From Brevibacterium limosum (GTDB taxonomy: Bacteria; Actinomycetota; Actinomycetes; Actinomycetales; Brevibacteriaceae), in contig NZ_CP050154.1 in NCBI RefSeq assembly GCF_011617705.1, forward strand, positions 434,001 to 498,000: DNA of 64,000 nucleotides. The letters are read 5' to 3'. Below, one piece after another: positions 1 through 9,667 of this stretch. The notes beneath the pieces are model-generated. The model saw only the letters and a list, made by a program, of their open reading frames with translations, did not search any database and was not told the origin of the DNA. Numbering within the stretch: position 1 is the first letter of the stretch; each line of letters starts with the position of its first letter. The translations under genes and the position numbers were made by a program.

Positions 1-1622
1 ATCGTCAGACCCACCGGGATTCCGGTGTCGGCCATCGTGCCCATCGGCACCGTCACCGACGGGATCCCGAGATGCCTGGGCACGAGGTTGCCGTTGGCCA
101 CCCAGGTGCCGTTGCGCCACCCGAGATCGGCCGAGGCTTCGTTGACGTCCATGTCCGCCGGACCCACATCGGCCATCGCCGGGAAGACCATCGCATCGAG
201 GCCGTTGGCGTCCATCCACTCCTCGAGGTCGACCCGGCGGGTCTCCTCGAGTCCGCGCACACCTGATTCGAGCTCCGGAATCTCCGTCACCGAGGTGTAC
301 CGATTCGCCCGCACCTGCTCGGGGTAGGTTGCGATGTCATCGTCGAAGCCGTCGTATCGGTCCGGCAGGGCGCCGGGCGGATGAGGGAAGATCAACGTTC
401 CGTCCACGTCGGCGAGGGTGGCGAGGTTCGGGTCGCCGTTCGCGGCGAGGAAATCGTCCCACGCCCAGGAGGAGAGGTCGTTGATCTCCCGGTCGAGGTA
501 GTCGGCGGTGACGAGGCCGCGGGTCGCGATCGTCGGGGCACCGGGCCGGTCGCCTTCGTAGTTGCTCACGACCGGGAAGTCCGTCTCGATGACCTCGGCG
601 CCCGCGGACTCGAGGTCGGCCCGGGCGGCCTCCCACGCCTGAATCACCGAGGCGCGGGTGGCGATCCGCTGCCCTGTGGGCCCGCCGATTCCGCCGTCCG
701 GGTTCGTTCCGGCCTCGTCATCGGCGTTGATGTACATCCGCGGCACCCCGAGGCGCTTTCCGGCGAGCACCGTGCGGGCCGCTTCGACGGATTCCGGGAG
801 CAGGGCGGCGTAGGAGTCGGGACGGATGGCGCTCGCCTTCGGGACGTCGATCCAGGGCTGGACGCGCCAGAAGTCTCCACGGGTCTCAGCGTCGTCGCCG
901 ACGATGACGTCGAGGACTTCGATGAGGTCGGCCATCGTGCGGGTGTGGGGGACGACGACGTCCATGGTCGGCACGAGGGGCCAATTCCCGCGCACGCTGA
1001 TCACCCCACGCGAGGGGGTGTAGGCGATGAGCGCATTGTGCGAGGCCGGAGCGCGTCCCGATGACCAGGTCTCCTCACCGAGGCCGAAGGCTCCGAAGCT
1101 CGCGGTCGTGGCCGTGCCCGAACCGTTCGAGGACCCGGACGCGAAAGCGCTGGTCAGCCAGTCAGCGTTGTACGGGCTCTCGGCGCGACCGTAGAGTCCG
1201 CGCTGCATGCCGCCGTTGGCCATCGGCGGCATATTCGTCAGTCCCAAGCAGATGGCGCCGCCGGAGCGCAGGCGTTCGATCGTGAATGCATCCTTCTGCG
1301 CCACGAGATCGGCGAAGGCCGGAGACCCGGATGCGACGGTCAGGCCCGCGACCAGATAGCTGTCCTTCGCGGTGTAGGGGATCCCGTCGAGGTGGCCCAG
1401 CGTCTGACCCGCTGTCCGCCGATCATCGGAGGCGGCCGCCTCGGTGAGGGCCTGTGGGTTCAGTGCGATCACGGAATTGAGGTTCGTATCCGTGCCGGGG
1501 CCGTCGAACGCGGCGATCCGGTCCTGATAGGCCTCGACGAGCTCCACCGAGGTGGTGCGGCCGTCCTCGAGGGCGGCTCGCAGATCGGCGATGGACGCTT
1601 CGACGACATCGAACTTCGACAT
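1..1622 (-). CDS. Amidase (amidase-signature family), 3' end cut by window
   Basis: Hydrolyses a carboxamide to acid and ammonia; the substrate cannot be told from sequence. The amidase-signature Ser-cisSer-Lys triad is visible: Lys in IPYTAKDSY near the N-terminus, the Ser/Gly-rich stretch ASGSSNGSG, and the nucleophile region GEETWSSGRAPA about 20 residues later. The start is placed at the ATG at 1622 because a GGAGG lies six bases upstream; an in-frame ATG at 1628 would touch the Shine-Dalgarno. The frame stays open to base 1, so the C-terminus is missing. It is divergent from the Cys-rich regulator at 1837, and the TTCTAC-N5-GTAGAA operator lies between them, so shared control is possible. 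The family call is secure; the substrate is unknown. Confidence 0.88.
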   Translation of the reverse strand, partial: MSKFDVVEASIADLRAALEDGRTTSVELVEAYQDRIAAFDGPGTDTNLNSVIALNPQALTEAAASDDRRTAGQTLGHLDGIPYTAKDSYLVAGLTVASGSPAFADLVAQKDAFTIERLRSGGAICLGLTNMPPMANGGMQRGLYGRAESPYNADWLTSAFASGSSNGSGTATTASFGAFGLGEETWSSGRAPASHNALIAYTPSRGVISVRGNWPLVPTMDVVVPHTRTMADLIEVLDVIVGDDAETRGDFWRVQPWIDVPKASAIRPDSYAALLPESVEAARTVLAGKRLGVPRMYINADDEAGTNPDGGIGGPTGQRIATRASVIQAWEAARADLESAGAEVIETDFPVVSNYEGDRPGAPTIATRGLVTADYLDREINDLSSWAWDDFLAANGDPNLATLADVDGTLIFPHPPGALPDRYDGFDDDIATYPEQVRANRYTSVTEIPELESGVRGLEETRRVDLEEWMDANGLDAMVFPAMADVGPADMDVNEASADLGWRNGTWVANGNLVPRHLGIPSVTVPMGTMADTGIPVGLT

Positions 1623-1758
1623 GTTCATCCTCCGGGCACTCGACGGTGCGTGGCGCACTCGACGGTGCGTGCGCGATGTGGGTGTGTTCCTGCCCAGAGT
1701 AGCGTCGATTCGGTCGGCTCGCGTTGCGAATTCCGTTGTCGTCGGCAGGTGAAAACTA

Positions 1759-1777
1759 ATTCTACGCATTGTAGAAT
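1759..1777. promoter_or_regulatory. Inverted-repeat operator, copy 1 (nar-associated)
   Basis: Perfect 7-bp arms ATTCTAC and GTAGAAT separated by five bases, 60 bp upstream of the regulator at 1837. The right arm contains TAGAAT, a plausible -10 hexamer, so a bound protein would block the promoter. The same core (TTCTAC-N5-GTAGAA) recurs at 11181-11197 in the narK/mobA intergenic region. I infer that this is the binding site of the regulator encoded at 1837. Confidence 0.65.
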
Positions 1778-1836
1778 AGAGGTGGAGATGGTCTCCGAAC
1801 TGTTCCCCACTGAGGCATTCGCAAGGACGTGATGGC

Positions 1837-2598
1837 ATGCCGCGAAGAGTGAACGACTATCGAGGACTGGCCGAGGTCAGTCGGGTCCTGCTGCTGGGCG
1901 CGGTGCAGAATCACCCGGGCAGCCGACTCAGGGAGCTCGCCGACGAGGTCGGATTGCACATCAACACGGCCCGTGACCATCTGCGGGTGCTCATCGACGA
2001 AGGATTCATCTACCTGCATCCCGAATCGACGGGAATGAGAGGCAGACCGCCCATGGTCTACCACCCGGTCGACGATCCGGAGTCGAACTCGGTCGCGGCC
2101 GGACGCATCGCCCGCGCCCGCGAACATCACGAAGTGCTGACCCGCCTCGTTGCCGGAGCGGAGCTGCGACCGACCGGTCTCGACGCTCTCGGTGACCAGG
2201 CAGGCACTCAGTTCGATCTGCTCTACGAACATCTCGACGATTCGGGAATGGAACCTGAGCCCGATGCCGAAGAGCTGCGGATCTCGTTGGCTCCATGTCC
2301 GCACTATCGGATGGTGGGCGAGGACCGAGCGATCGCCTGCGGAATCCACGCGAAGATCGTCAAGGACCTCCTCAGCCAGCTGCCGGGTCCGCTCGAACTC
2401 GACCGGCTGCAGCCGTTCACTTCGGCGGACAGCTGCCAGATCCTGCTGCGCGACGCCCACTGCCCGGGCACCTCGGTGGAGCCGGAAGCCGGACCGGTGG
2501 CCGGACCGGAAGCCGGACCGGGGGCCGGTGCCGCGCAGGGCTCCCAGCCCGAGCACGGCCTTGAAGCCGACTCGGGTTCGGAGGACGATCCTCAGTAG
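1837..2598 (+). CDS. HTH regulator with Cys-rich C-terminal domain, ArnR-like candidate nar repressor
   Basis: A 253-residue protein. The N-terminal winged helix-turn-helix (about residues 15-80) contains LRELADEVGLHINTARDHLR, like ArsR/SufR-type regulators. The C-terminal half carries four cysteines (CPHY, CGIH, SCQI, AHCPG) spaced C-x13-C-x31-C-x9-C, which suits an Fe-S or other metal cluster. In Corynebacterium an Fe-S regulator, ArnR, represses narKGHJI. The position next to the nar operon and the shared operator upstream support an equivalent role here. The C-terminal 30 residues are a low-complexity Gly/Pro/Ala repeat (EAGP, VAGP). The stop overlaps the 3' end of the convergent narI by seven bases. 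The function is inferred from motif and context, and orthology to ArnR is untested. Confidence 0.75.
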   Translation: MPRRVNDYRGLAEVSRVLLLGAVQNHPGSRLRELADEVGLHINTARDHLRVLIDEGFIYLHPESTGMRGRPPMVYHPVDDPESNSVAAGRIARAREHHEVLTRLVAGAELRPTGLDALGDQAGTQFDLLYEHLDDSGMEPEPDAEELRISLAPCPHYRMVGEDRAIACGIHAKIVKDLLSQLPGPLELDRLQPFTSADSCQILLRDAHCPGTSVEPEAGPVAGPEAGPGAGAAQGSQPEHGLEADSGSEDDPQ

Positions 2599-3323
2599 TC
2601 GATGGTCTCCCATCCGCGGCGCTGCGGCTGACGCTGCCTGTCCTTCGAGCGGTAGATGATGTACGGCCTGGTCAGATAGCCCAACGGGGCGGCGAAGACG
2701 TGCACGAGCCGGGTGAACGGCCACAGCGCGAAGATGAGGATCGCGGACATGACATGGATCTGGAAGCCCAGCGGCGCCTGTGCCATGAGGCTGACATCGG
2801 GCTGGAACATCCAGAACTGGCGGAACCACACGGACACTCCCTCACGGTAGTCGTAGCCGCTGAGTGCGGAGTCGAAGATCGTCGAGTACACCCCGGCGAG
2901 GATGACGATCGCGAGCATGAGGAACATGAGCTTGTCGAGGCGCGTCGTCGCCCCGAAGACGCGGTTGTTCGTCCTCCTGCGGTAGATGAGCAGGGCGAGT
3001 CCGCCGACCGTCGCAGCCGCGGCTCCCAGGCCGACCGTGATCGCCATGAAGTGGTACATGTGGTCGGTGATGCCCACGGCGGAGGTCCAGGTCTTCGGGA
3101 TGCCGAGACCGATGACATGGCCCAGGAAGACGAAGATGATGCCGTAGTGGAACAGCGGTGAGCCGATCCGCAGCAGCTTCGATTCGTAGATCTGGCTCGA
3201 CCTCGTCGTCCACCCGAACCGGTCGCGGCGGAAGCGCCAGACATGGCCGAGGACGAACACGGCCAGCGCCATATAGGGGATGATCACCCACAGGAACGTC
3301 TCGAGCACTGTCGGTGAGTTCAT
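2592..3323 (-). CDS. narI: Respiratory nitrate reductase gamma subunit (cytochrome b)
   Basis: A 243-residue membrane subunit that takes electrons from menaquinol and passes them through two b hemes to NarH. Five hydrophobic helices are visible. Heme-ligand histidines occur in the expected pairs: FHYGIIFVFLGH near residues 50-65, and FQIHVMSAILIF followed by RLVHVF near 190-210. Length is normal for the family. It is the last gene of narKGHJI and starts inside the end of narJ (ATGA overlap, 4 bp), so the two are translationally coupled. Confidence 0.96.
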   Translation of the reverse strand: MNSPTVLETFLWVIIPYMALAVFVLGHVWRFRRDRFGWTTRSSQIYESKLLRIGSPLFHYGIIFVFLGHVIGLGIPKTWTSAVGITDHMYHFMAITVGLGAAAATVGGLALLIYRRRTNNRVFGATTRLDKLMFLMLAIVILAGVYSTIFDSALSGYDYREGVSVWFRQFWMFQPDVSLMAQAPLGFQIHVMSAILIFALWPFTRLVHVFAAPLGYLTRPYIIYRSKDRQRQPQRRGWETIDY

Positions 3324-4168
3324 GGTCGTTCTCCTGTCACTTCCGTCAGCGGAATGAATGTCTGCCCTCCGCCAGCCGAGCAGCCGCCCGGGGCCCGGGC
3401 CGAGCCAGGCGGCATCGAGGCACCAGGTGCCGCCCCCATCGCCGCCGCTGTCTCGGCCGCACTCGGCGGAGCATCGCCGTACCCGCCGAGACCGTCGATT
3501 CCGACGGTCTCGGTGGCCGGGCCCTCGGCGGCCAATCGTTCGACGGCATGGATGTCGTCACCGTCGAGGGCAGGCAGGGCGGCGCAGACGGCGCGGATGG
3601 TCCCCGCCCAGGGAGAGCCGATCTCGGTCAGGTGCAGGCGCAGCAGCTCGATCCCGGCTCGGTTGGCCAGCAGGATCCGCACACCTGCAGTGAGATCATG
3701 CCCGGCGGCGAACTCGAGGACATAGGTGAGATGGTCCGGCAGCTGCGATTCGTCCATATCCAGTCCCGCCGCCCGATAGATCTCCTTGATCTCGAGCAGC
3801 GCCTGCCCGCGCTTGCGCGTGTCCCCGTTCGCGAAATACGTGAGGAACAGACAGCCGCGCCGCCTGGTATCGAAGGTCTCGACATAGTCGGCGCGCAGAC
3901 CGATGGGATCACCGGCACCGAGGTGGCCGATCGTCGCCCCGAGATCCTCCCTCAGGTGATCGGGCACTCCCGCATGGTCGAGCAGCGCTGAGAACTGCGG
4001 AAGCCGTTCAAGCAGATCCTCATCGGGGTAGTCGATGAGCCACGATGCGACTGCGAAGACGGCTCGCAGCGTCTCATCGTCGAGCCCCGGGGCCGTCTGC
4101 CCACCGGACTCGGCATGTGCGGCGGCGCGTTTCGTCCACTTGGACAGGAATTTCAGCGGTCTGTACAT
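3320..4168 (-). CDS. narJ: Nitrate reductase assembly chaperone NarJ
   Basis: A 282-residue cytoplasmic chaperone needed to mature and insert the molybdenum cofactor into NarG. The conserved core is visible in the first 190 residues (AVASWLIDYPDEDLLERLP, YVETFDTRRRGCLFLTYF, LPDHLTYVLEFAA). The last 80 residues are an Ala/Gly/Pro-rich extension that looks disordered and is longer than in enterobacterial NarJ. It begins one base after the narH stop and overlaps narI by four bases. Confidence 0.95.
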   Translation of the reverse strand: MYRPLKFLSKWTKRAAAHAESGGQTAPGLDDETLRAVFAVASWLIDYPDEDLLERLPQFSALLDHAGVPDHLREDLGATIGHLGAGDPIGLRADYVETFDTRRRGCLFLTYFANGDTRKRGQALLEIKEIYRAAGLDMDESQLPDHLTYVLEFAAGHDLTAGVRILLANRAGIELLRLHLTEIGSPWAGTIRAVCAALPALDGDDIHAVERLAAEGPATETVGIDGLGGYGDAPPSAAETAAAMGAAPGASMPPGSARAPGGCSAGGGQTFIPLTEVTGERP

Positions 4169-4169
4169 C

Positions 4170-5822
4170 TCAGGCCCCTGCCGGTCCGTCTGCGCTGGGG
4201 AACAGGCCGGTTGGTCGGCCCTTCCCGTTCCAATTCAGCAGGTTGAGCCGACCGCGCAGATGCGAACGCTCTTCTCCCTCCTCGGCGCTGCGTTCGGCCA
4301 GCGGATCCGACATCCCCGTGGTGCCCGCGAATCCGCTGGAGGCGATATCGGGCATCTCGCTCATCCCGGGTCCGCCCTCGGCATTGAGCGGGCAGTCGGA
4401 GCCGATGCCCTCGAGGCTGTGCGCCTGTTCCGAGTGGCCGGCTGGGATGACATAGCGTTCGTCGTACTTCGCGATCGCCAGCAGCCGGTACATGTCCTCC
4501 ATCTCCTCGGGCCCCATCCCCACCGAGTGCGGGATGCGCTCATCGGGTTCGACGCCCATATTGATGTCGCGCATGAACGCCCGCATGGCCGCCATGCGCC
4601 GGAGCACATCGGCGACGACATCGGTGTCGCCGGCGGTGAAGAGGTTCGCGAGGTACTCGATGGGGATGCGCAGCTCGTCGATCGCGGCGAAGAGATTCAC
4701 CGCGTTCTCCGCGTCGTAGCCGGTGTCCTTGACGACGTCGACGACCGGCGACAGCGGCGGGATGTACCAGACCATCGGCATCGTCCGGTACTCCGGATGC
4801 AGCGGCAGTGCGAGGTCGTAGTCCTTGATGAGCTTGTATACCGGGGAGCGCTGGGCCGCCATGATCCAATCGTGCGGGATGCCGGCCTGTTCGGCTGCGT
4901 TCATGACATCGGGGTCGTGCGGGTCGAGGATGAGGTCCTTCTGCGCTGCGAAGAGGTCCTGCTCATCGGGGACCGAAGCCGCCTCGGTGACACGATCGGC
5001 ATCGTAGAAGACCAGACCGATGTAGCGCAGACGGCCGACGCAGGTCTCCGCGCACACGGTGGGTTCGCCGTTCTCGATCCGCGGGTAGCAGAACGTGCAT
5101 TTCTCGGCCTTGCCGGTGCGGTGGTTGAAGTAGATCTTCTTGTACGGGCAGCCGGAGATGCACATCCGCCAGCCGCGGCAGGAGTCCTGGTCGACGAGGA
5201 CGATGCCGTCCTCCTCACGTTTGTAGATTGCGCCCGAGGGGCACGAGGCGACGCAGGAGGGGTTGAGGCAGTGCTCGCAGATGCGGGGCAGGTAGAACAT
5301 GAAGGTCTCTTCGAACTCGAGCTTGACCTTGTCTTCGATCGATTTGAGCATCGGGTCGAGATCGGCCTTCGCGTAGGTTCCGCCCAGGTCGTCGTCCCAG
5401 TTGCCCGACCATTTGATGTCCATGCGCTCGCCGGTGAGCAGGGACTTCGGCGGTGCCGTGGGAATGTGCTTCTGCTCCGGAGCCGAGAGCAGGTTGTCGT
5501 ACTCGTAGCTCCACGGCTCGTAGTAGTCCTCGATGCCCGGCAGCTTCGGGTTCGAGAAGATGGACGCGAGCTTCTTCAGCTTGCCGCCGGCCTTGAGCTT
5601 GAGCCGGCCGTTCCTGCTCAGCGCCCAGCCGCCCTGCCACTTCTCCTGATCCTCGTAGCCGCGCGGGTAGCCCTGCCCGGGCCGGGTCTCGACATTGTTG
5701 AACCACACGTATTCGGTGCCCTTGCGGTTCGTCCACGCCTGCTTGCACGTGACCGAGCATGTGTGGCAGCCGATGCATTTGTCGAGGTTCATCACCATCG
5801 CCATCTGCGCCATGATTCTCAT
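4170..5822 (-). CDS. narH: Respiratory nitrate reductase beta subunit (Fe-S)
   Basis: A 550-residue electron-transfer subunit linking NarI hemes to NarG. All four cluster-binding groups are present: CIGCHTCSVTC near the N-terminus, CEHCLNPSCVASCPSG, CRGWRMCISGCPYKK, and the downstream CTFC with CAETC. The CxxW in CRGWRMC is the signature of the site that holds a 3Fe-4S cluster. The frame is open much further upstream (to 6308), but that part overlaps narG. The start chosen is the ATG at 5822, with AGGAGG seven bases upstream and the product beginning MRIMAQMAMV. Confidence 0.97.
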   Translation of the reverse strand: MRIMAQMAMVMNLDKCIGCHTCSVTCKQAWTNRKGTEYVWFNNVETRPGQGYPRGYEDQEKWQGGWALSRNGRLKLKAGGKLKKLASIFSNPKLPGIEDYYEPWSYEYDNLLSAPEQKHIPTAPPKSLLTGERMDIKWSGNWDDDLGGTYAKADLDPMLKSIEDKVKLEFEETFMFYLPRICEHCLNPSCVASCPSGAIYKREEDGIVLVDQDSCRGWRMCISGCPYKKIYFNHRTGKAEKCTFCYPRIENGEPTVCAETCVGRLRYIGLVFYDADRVTEAASVPDEQDLFAAQKDLILDPHDPDVMNAAEQAGIPHDWIMAAQRSPVYKLIKDYDLALPLHPEYRTMPMVWYIPPLSPVVDVVKDTGYDAENAVNLFAAIDELRIPIEYLANLFTAGDTDVVADVLRRMAAMRAFMRDINMGVEPDERIPHSVGMGPEEMEDMYRLLAIAKYDERYVIPAGHSEQAHSLEGIGSDCPLNAEGGPGMSEMPDIASSGFAGTTGMSDPLAERSAEEGEERSHLRGRLNLLNWNGKGRPTGLFPSADGPAGA

Positions 5823-5884
5823 CAGTGTGCCTCCTGTTCCCGAGTCGGTGTCCGGTGCTGGTCGTCTGTGTCGGCCACGGCTGC

Positions 5885-8800
5885 TCAGTACTCCACGTTC
5901 TGGTTGTTGCGACGTCGGATCACGGTCACCTCGTCGCGCTGATTGCCTGTGGGTCCGTAGTAGTTGAACGCGAACGACAGCTGGCCGTATCCGCCCACGA
6001 GGTGGGTCGGCTTGATCATGATCCGCGTCAGCGAGTTGTGGATGCCTCCGCGCTGTCCGGTCGTCTCCGTGAGCGGAACGTTGACCGTGCGCTCCTGCGC
6101 GTGGTGCATGAACGCCGTCCCCTTCGGCATCCGGTGGGACACGACGGCGCGGGCGGCGACGACGCCGTTGCGGTTGATCGCCTCGATCCAGTCGTTGTCG
6201 GCGATGCCGACGGCCTCGGCGTCCTCGACGCTCATCCAGATCGTCTGTCCGCCGCGGCCGAGGCTCATCATGAAGAAGTTCTCCTGATACATCGAGTGGA
6301 TCGCCCATTTGTTGTGCGGGGTCAGGTAGCGCACCGCGATCGAGGTGCCGTCCGAGTCGCCGATCTGCGGTTCGCCGAACAGCGCGTTCATGTCCAGGGG
6401 CGGGCGGAACGTCGGCAGTGCGTCGCCCATCTCGAGGAACCAGTCATGGTCGACGTAGAACTGATAGCGCCCGGTGAGCGTGTGCCAGGGTTTGAGCCGC
6501 TCCACATTGATTGTGAAGGGGGAGTAGCGGCGGCCGCCGGATTCGGAGCCTGACCACTCCGGGGAGGTGATCACAGGCACGGGTGCGGCCTTCGCATCCT
6601 CGAAGGAGACCTGCTTGCCCTCGTGCTCGGCGGACAGATCGGCCAGCTTCTGCCCGGTGCGCCGCTCGAGGGTGGTGAAGCCCTCGGTGGCCATCAGCCC
6701 GTTCGTCGTGCCGGACAGACCGAGGATGTAGTCGGCGGCGCGCCGGTCGGTGTCCAGCCGCGGCTGGCCCTTGCCCGCACCCTTGCTCGCGACTCCGTTG
6801 AGCCGACGCAGTCGTTCGACGTGATGGTCGACGTCATAGCGGATGCCGCGGGCGTTCATCCCCTGGGACTCGAGGAGCGGACCGATCGAGGTGTACTTCT
6901 CGTGGATGGCGGTGTAGTCGCGTTCGACCTCGACGAGTTTGGGCATGGTCTTGCCCGGCATCGGTTCGCATTCGCCGAACTTCCAGTCCTTGACCCGCCC
7001 GTGCGGGGTGTTCAGGGCGTCCGGGCTGTCGTGCTGGAGCGGTTGGGCCACGACATCCGTGCGCGTGCCCAGGTGGGTGCGAGCGAGCTCGGAGAACCTC
7101 TCGGCGATCGTCGCCCAGGTCTCCCAATCGTTGCGTGACTGCCACGGGGTGGAGATCGCCGGGTTGAACGTGTTGACGAAGGGATGCATGTCCGTCGTCG
7201 ACAGGTCGTGCTTCTCGTACCAGGTGGCCGCCGGCAGTACGACGTCCGAATGCAGCGTCGTCGTGGTCATCCTGAAATCGAGGGTCAGGAGCAGGTCGAT
7301 TTTGCCCTGGGGAGCATCCTCGCGCCAGTCGACGTCGCGCGGTCGCAGATTCTCGGGCGTCTCCTCGGCGGAGACCGAGTTGTCGACACCGAGCAGGTGC
7401 TTGAGGAAGTACTGATCGCCCTTGGCCGAGGAGCCCAATGTGTTCGCCCGCCACATCGACCAGATGCGCGGATAGTTGTTCTCCGCATCCGGATCCTCGA
7501 CGGCGAAGCGAAGCCTTCCGGCCTTGAGCTCGTCGACGATGTGCTCCGCGCTTGTCTTGCCGGCCGCGCTCGCCGCCTCGGCGATGTCGAGAGGGTTGGC
7601 ATCGAAGGTCGGATAGTACGGCTGCCAGCCAAGACGCGCGGATTGGGCGACGGCATCGGCGGTCGACATCCCCGTGAACTTTCCGTGCCCGGCCCGCGCC
7701 GAGAGCATATCGGCCCCGAACTGGTCGTAGCGCCATTGATCGGTGTGCATGTACCAGTACGTCGTCTGCGTCATCTGCCGCGGCGGACGCACCCAGTCCA
7801 GGGCATTGGCCAGGTGCAGCCACCCGGTGAAGGGACGGATCTTCTCCTGCCCGACGTAGTGGGCCCAGCCGCCGCCGTTGACTCCCTGCGTGCCGCACAG
7901 CGTGGTCAGGGTGAGGAAGGTGCGGTAGGTCTGGTCCGAGTGGAACCAGTGGTTCGTGCCCGCGCCCATGATGATCATCGACCGGCCCTTCGAATCACGC
8001 GCATTGGCGGCGAATTCGCGGCCGATGCGGGCCGCTGCCTGCCACGGCACACCTGTGATCGCCTCCTGCCAGGCCGGGGTGTTCGGACTCGACGCGTCCT
8101 CATAGTTCTCTGCCCACCTCCCGGGCAGGCCCGGCCGTCCGACACCGTATTCGGCGAGCATGAGGTCGAAGACCGTGGTCATGATCCTCTCGCCGAGGCG
8201 GACGACCGGAACCCCGCGCGTGATCTCATCGATCTCGCCCTGGGCGGCGGTGTCGAAGCGCGGCAGCCGGACCTCGACGGCATCCGCGTCGGTCTCGGCC
8301 GCCTCGGCGATGGACAGGGCCGGGTCGATGTCCTCGAGGTCGAGGTTCCACTTGCCCTCACCATCGGCGGCGAAGCGGTGGCCCAAGGTGCCGTTGGGCA
8401 CGGCCGGTGAGTTCGTGGTCCTGTCCCACAGTGCAGGTTTGAAGTCCGCGTCCTCGGTGTCGGCCTCGGGCGTGACCGCGGAGCCGAGATCGGTGGCGGT
8501 GACGAAGCGACCGGGCCGATAGCTGTCGCCGTCGCGTTCGAGTTCGACGAGGAACGGCAGATCCGTGTACCTGCGCACGTAGGAATCGAAGTAGTCCGTC
8601 GTCGTGTCGACGAAGAACTCTTTGAGGATGACGTGGCCCATCGCCATGGCCAGGGCTCCGTCGGTTCCGGTGGCCGGCGCCAGCCACTCATCGGCGAACT
8701 TCACGTTCTCCGCATAGTCCGGGGCGATGGAGATGACCTTCTGCCCGTGGTAACGGGCCTCGGCCATCCAATGGGCGTCGGGGGTGCGGGTCAGCGGCAC

Positions 8801-9667
8801 ATTCGAGCCCCACATCATCAGATACGAGGAGTTCCACCAGTCACCGGACTCGGGCACATCGGTCTGATCGCCGAAGACCTGCGGGGAGGCCGGCGGCAGG
8901 TCCGCGTACCAGTCATAGAAGGACAGCATCGACCCGCCGATGAGCTGATGGAAGCGGGCGCCCGAGGAGAAGGAGACCGGGCTCATGGCGGGGATCGGAG
9001 AGAAGCCGGTTGTGCGGTCGGGGCCGAGATATTTCACGGTGTAGACGTAGGCGGCGGCGACGATCTCGACGGCCTCGGCCCAGGTCGCACGCACGAGCCC
9101 GCCCTTTCCGCGCACGGATTTGTAGCGGCGGGCCCTGACCGGGTCCTCGACGATGGACTTCCATGCCAGCACCGGGTCGTGGCCGTTGGCGGCCTTGGCC
9201 TCCCGGAACAGGCGCAGGAGGGCACCGCGGACATAGGGGTAGCGGACTCGGGTGGGGGAGTAGGTGTACCAGGAGAACGAGGCACCGCGGGGACAGCCGC
9301 GCGGCTCGTATTCGGGCATGTCCGGGCCGGGGCTCGGATAGTCCGTGGCCTGGGACTCCCAGGTGATGAGCCCGTCCTTGACGTAGACGTGCCAGGAGCA
9401 TGAGCCTGTGCAGTTGACGCCGTGGGTGGAGCGGACGACCTTGTCGTGTGACCAGCGGTTGCGGTAGAACGAGTCGCCCTGCCGGCCGCCGGAATAGTGG
9501 ATCTCGCGCTTGTCCTCGCTCATCGTCGCCCGGGGCGTGAAGAACTTCCGACTGCCGATGAGCGCGTCCATGAGCGAGTTGTCGGTGCCCGGACGGTCGG
9601 TCCCAGGCGTCGAGGACTCCGCCGACGTGTGCTGATCTCTGCCATGGGCCATGTTCTCGGTGCTCAT
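5885..9667 (-). CDS. narG: Respiratory nitrate reductase alpha subunit (Mo-bisMGD catalytic)
   Basis: A 1260-residue catalytic subunit reducing nitrate to nitrite at a Mo-bis(MGD) centre on the cytoplasmic side. The FS0 cluster ligands appear as His82, Cys86, Cys90 and Cys125 (THGVNCTGSC, RGCPRG). The segment carrying the Mo-ligating Asp is conserved (PESGDWWNSSYLMMWGSNVP). There is no twin-arginine signal, as in typical cytoplasm-facing NarG. The start overlaps the narK stop by four bases, and the gap to narH is 62 bp. Membrane-bound nitrate reductase is well established for this family. Confidence 0.98.
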   Translation of the reverse strand: MSTENMAHGRDQHTSAESSTPGTDRPGTDNSLMDALIGSRKFFTPRATMSEDKREIHYSGGRQGDSFYRNRWSHDKVVRSTHGVNCTGSCSWHVYVKDGLITWESQATDYPSPGPDMPEYEPRGCPRGASFSWYTYSPTRVRYPYVRGALLRLFREAKAANGHDPVLAWKSIVEDPVRARRYKSVRGKGGLVRATWAEAVEIVAAAYVYTVKYLGPDRTTGFSPIPAMSPVSFSSGARFHQLIGGSMLSFYDWYADLPPASPQVFGDQTDVPESGDWWNSSYLMMWGSNVPLTRTPDAHWMAEARYHGQKVISIAPDYAENVKFADEWLAPATGTDGALAMAMGHVILKEFFVDTTTDYFDSYVRRYTDLPFLVELERDGDSYRPGRFVTATDLGSAVTPEADTEDADFKPALWDRTTNSPAVPNGTLGHRFAADGEGKWNLDLEDIDPALSIAEAAETDADAVEVRLPRFDTAAQGEIDEITRGVPVVRLGERIMTTVFDLMLAEYGVGRPGLPGRWAENYEDASSPNTPAWQEAITGVPWQAAARIGREFAANARDSKGRSMIIMGAGTNHWFHSDQTYRTFLTLTTLCGTQGVNGGGWAHYVGQEKIRPFTGWLHLANALDWVRPPRQMTQTTYWYMHTDQWRYDQFGADMLSARAGHGKFTGMSTADAVAQSARLGWQPYYPTFDANPLDIAEAASAAGKTSAEHIVDELKAGRLRFAVEDPDAENNYPRIWSMWRANTLGSSAKGDQYFLKHLLGVDNSVSAEETPENLRPRDVDWREDAPQGKIDLLLTLDFRMTTTTLHSDVVLPAATWYEKHDLSTTDMHPFVNTFNPAISTPWQSRNDWETWATIAERFSELARTHLGTRTDVVAQPLQHDSPDALNTPHGRVKDWKFGECEPMPGKTMPKLVEVERDYTAIHEKYTSIGPLLESQGMNARGIRYDVDHHVERLRRLNGVASKGAGKGQPRLDTDRRAADYILGLSGTTNGLMATEGFTTLERRTGQKLADLSAEHEGKQVSFEDAKAAPVPVITSPEWSGSESGGRRYSPFTINVERLKPWHTLTGRYQFYVDHDWFLEMGDALPTFRPPLDMNALFGEPQIGDSDGTSIAVRYLTPHNKWAIHSMYQENFFMMSLGRGGQTIWMSVEDAEAVGIADNDWIEAINRNGVVAARAVVSHRMPKGTAFMHHAQERTVNVPLTETTGQRGGIHNSLTRIMIKPTHLVGGYGQLSFAFNYYGPTGNQRDEVTVIRRRNNQNVEY

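Noticed and set aside
4035..5942. 635-residue plus-strand ORF across narH
   Set aside because: It is the antisense of narH, which has full Fe-S motifs. The antisense product is His/Arg/Val-rich without any domain, a typical high-GC shadow.
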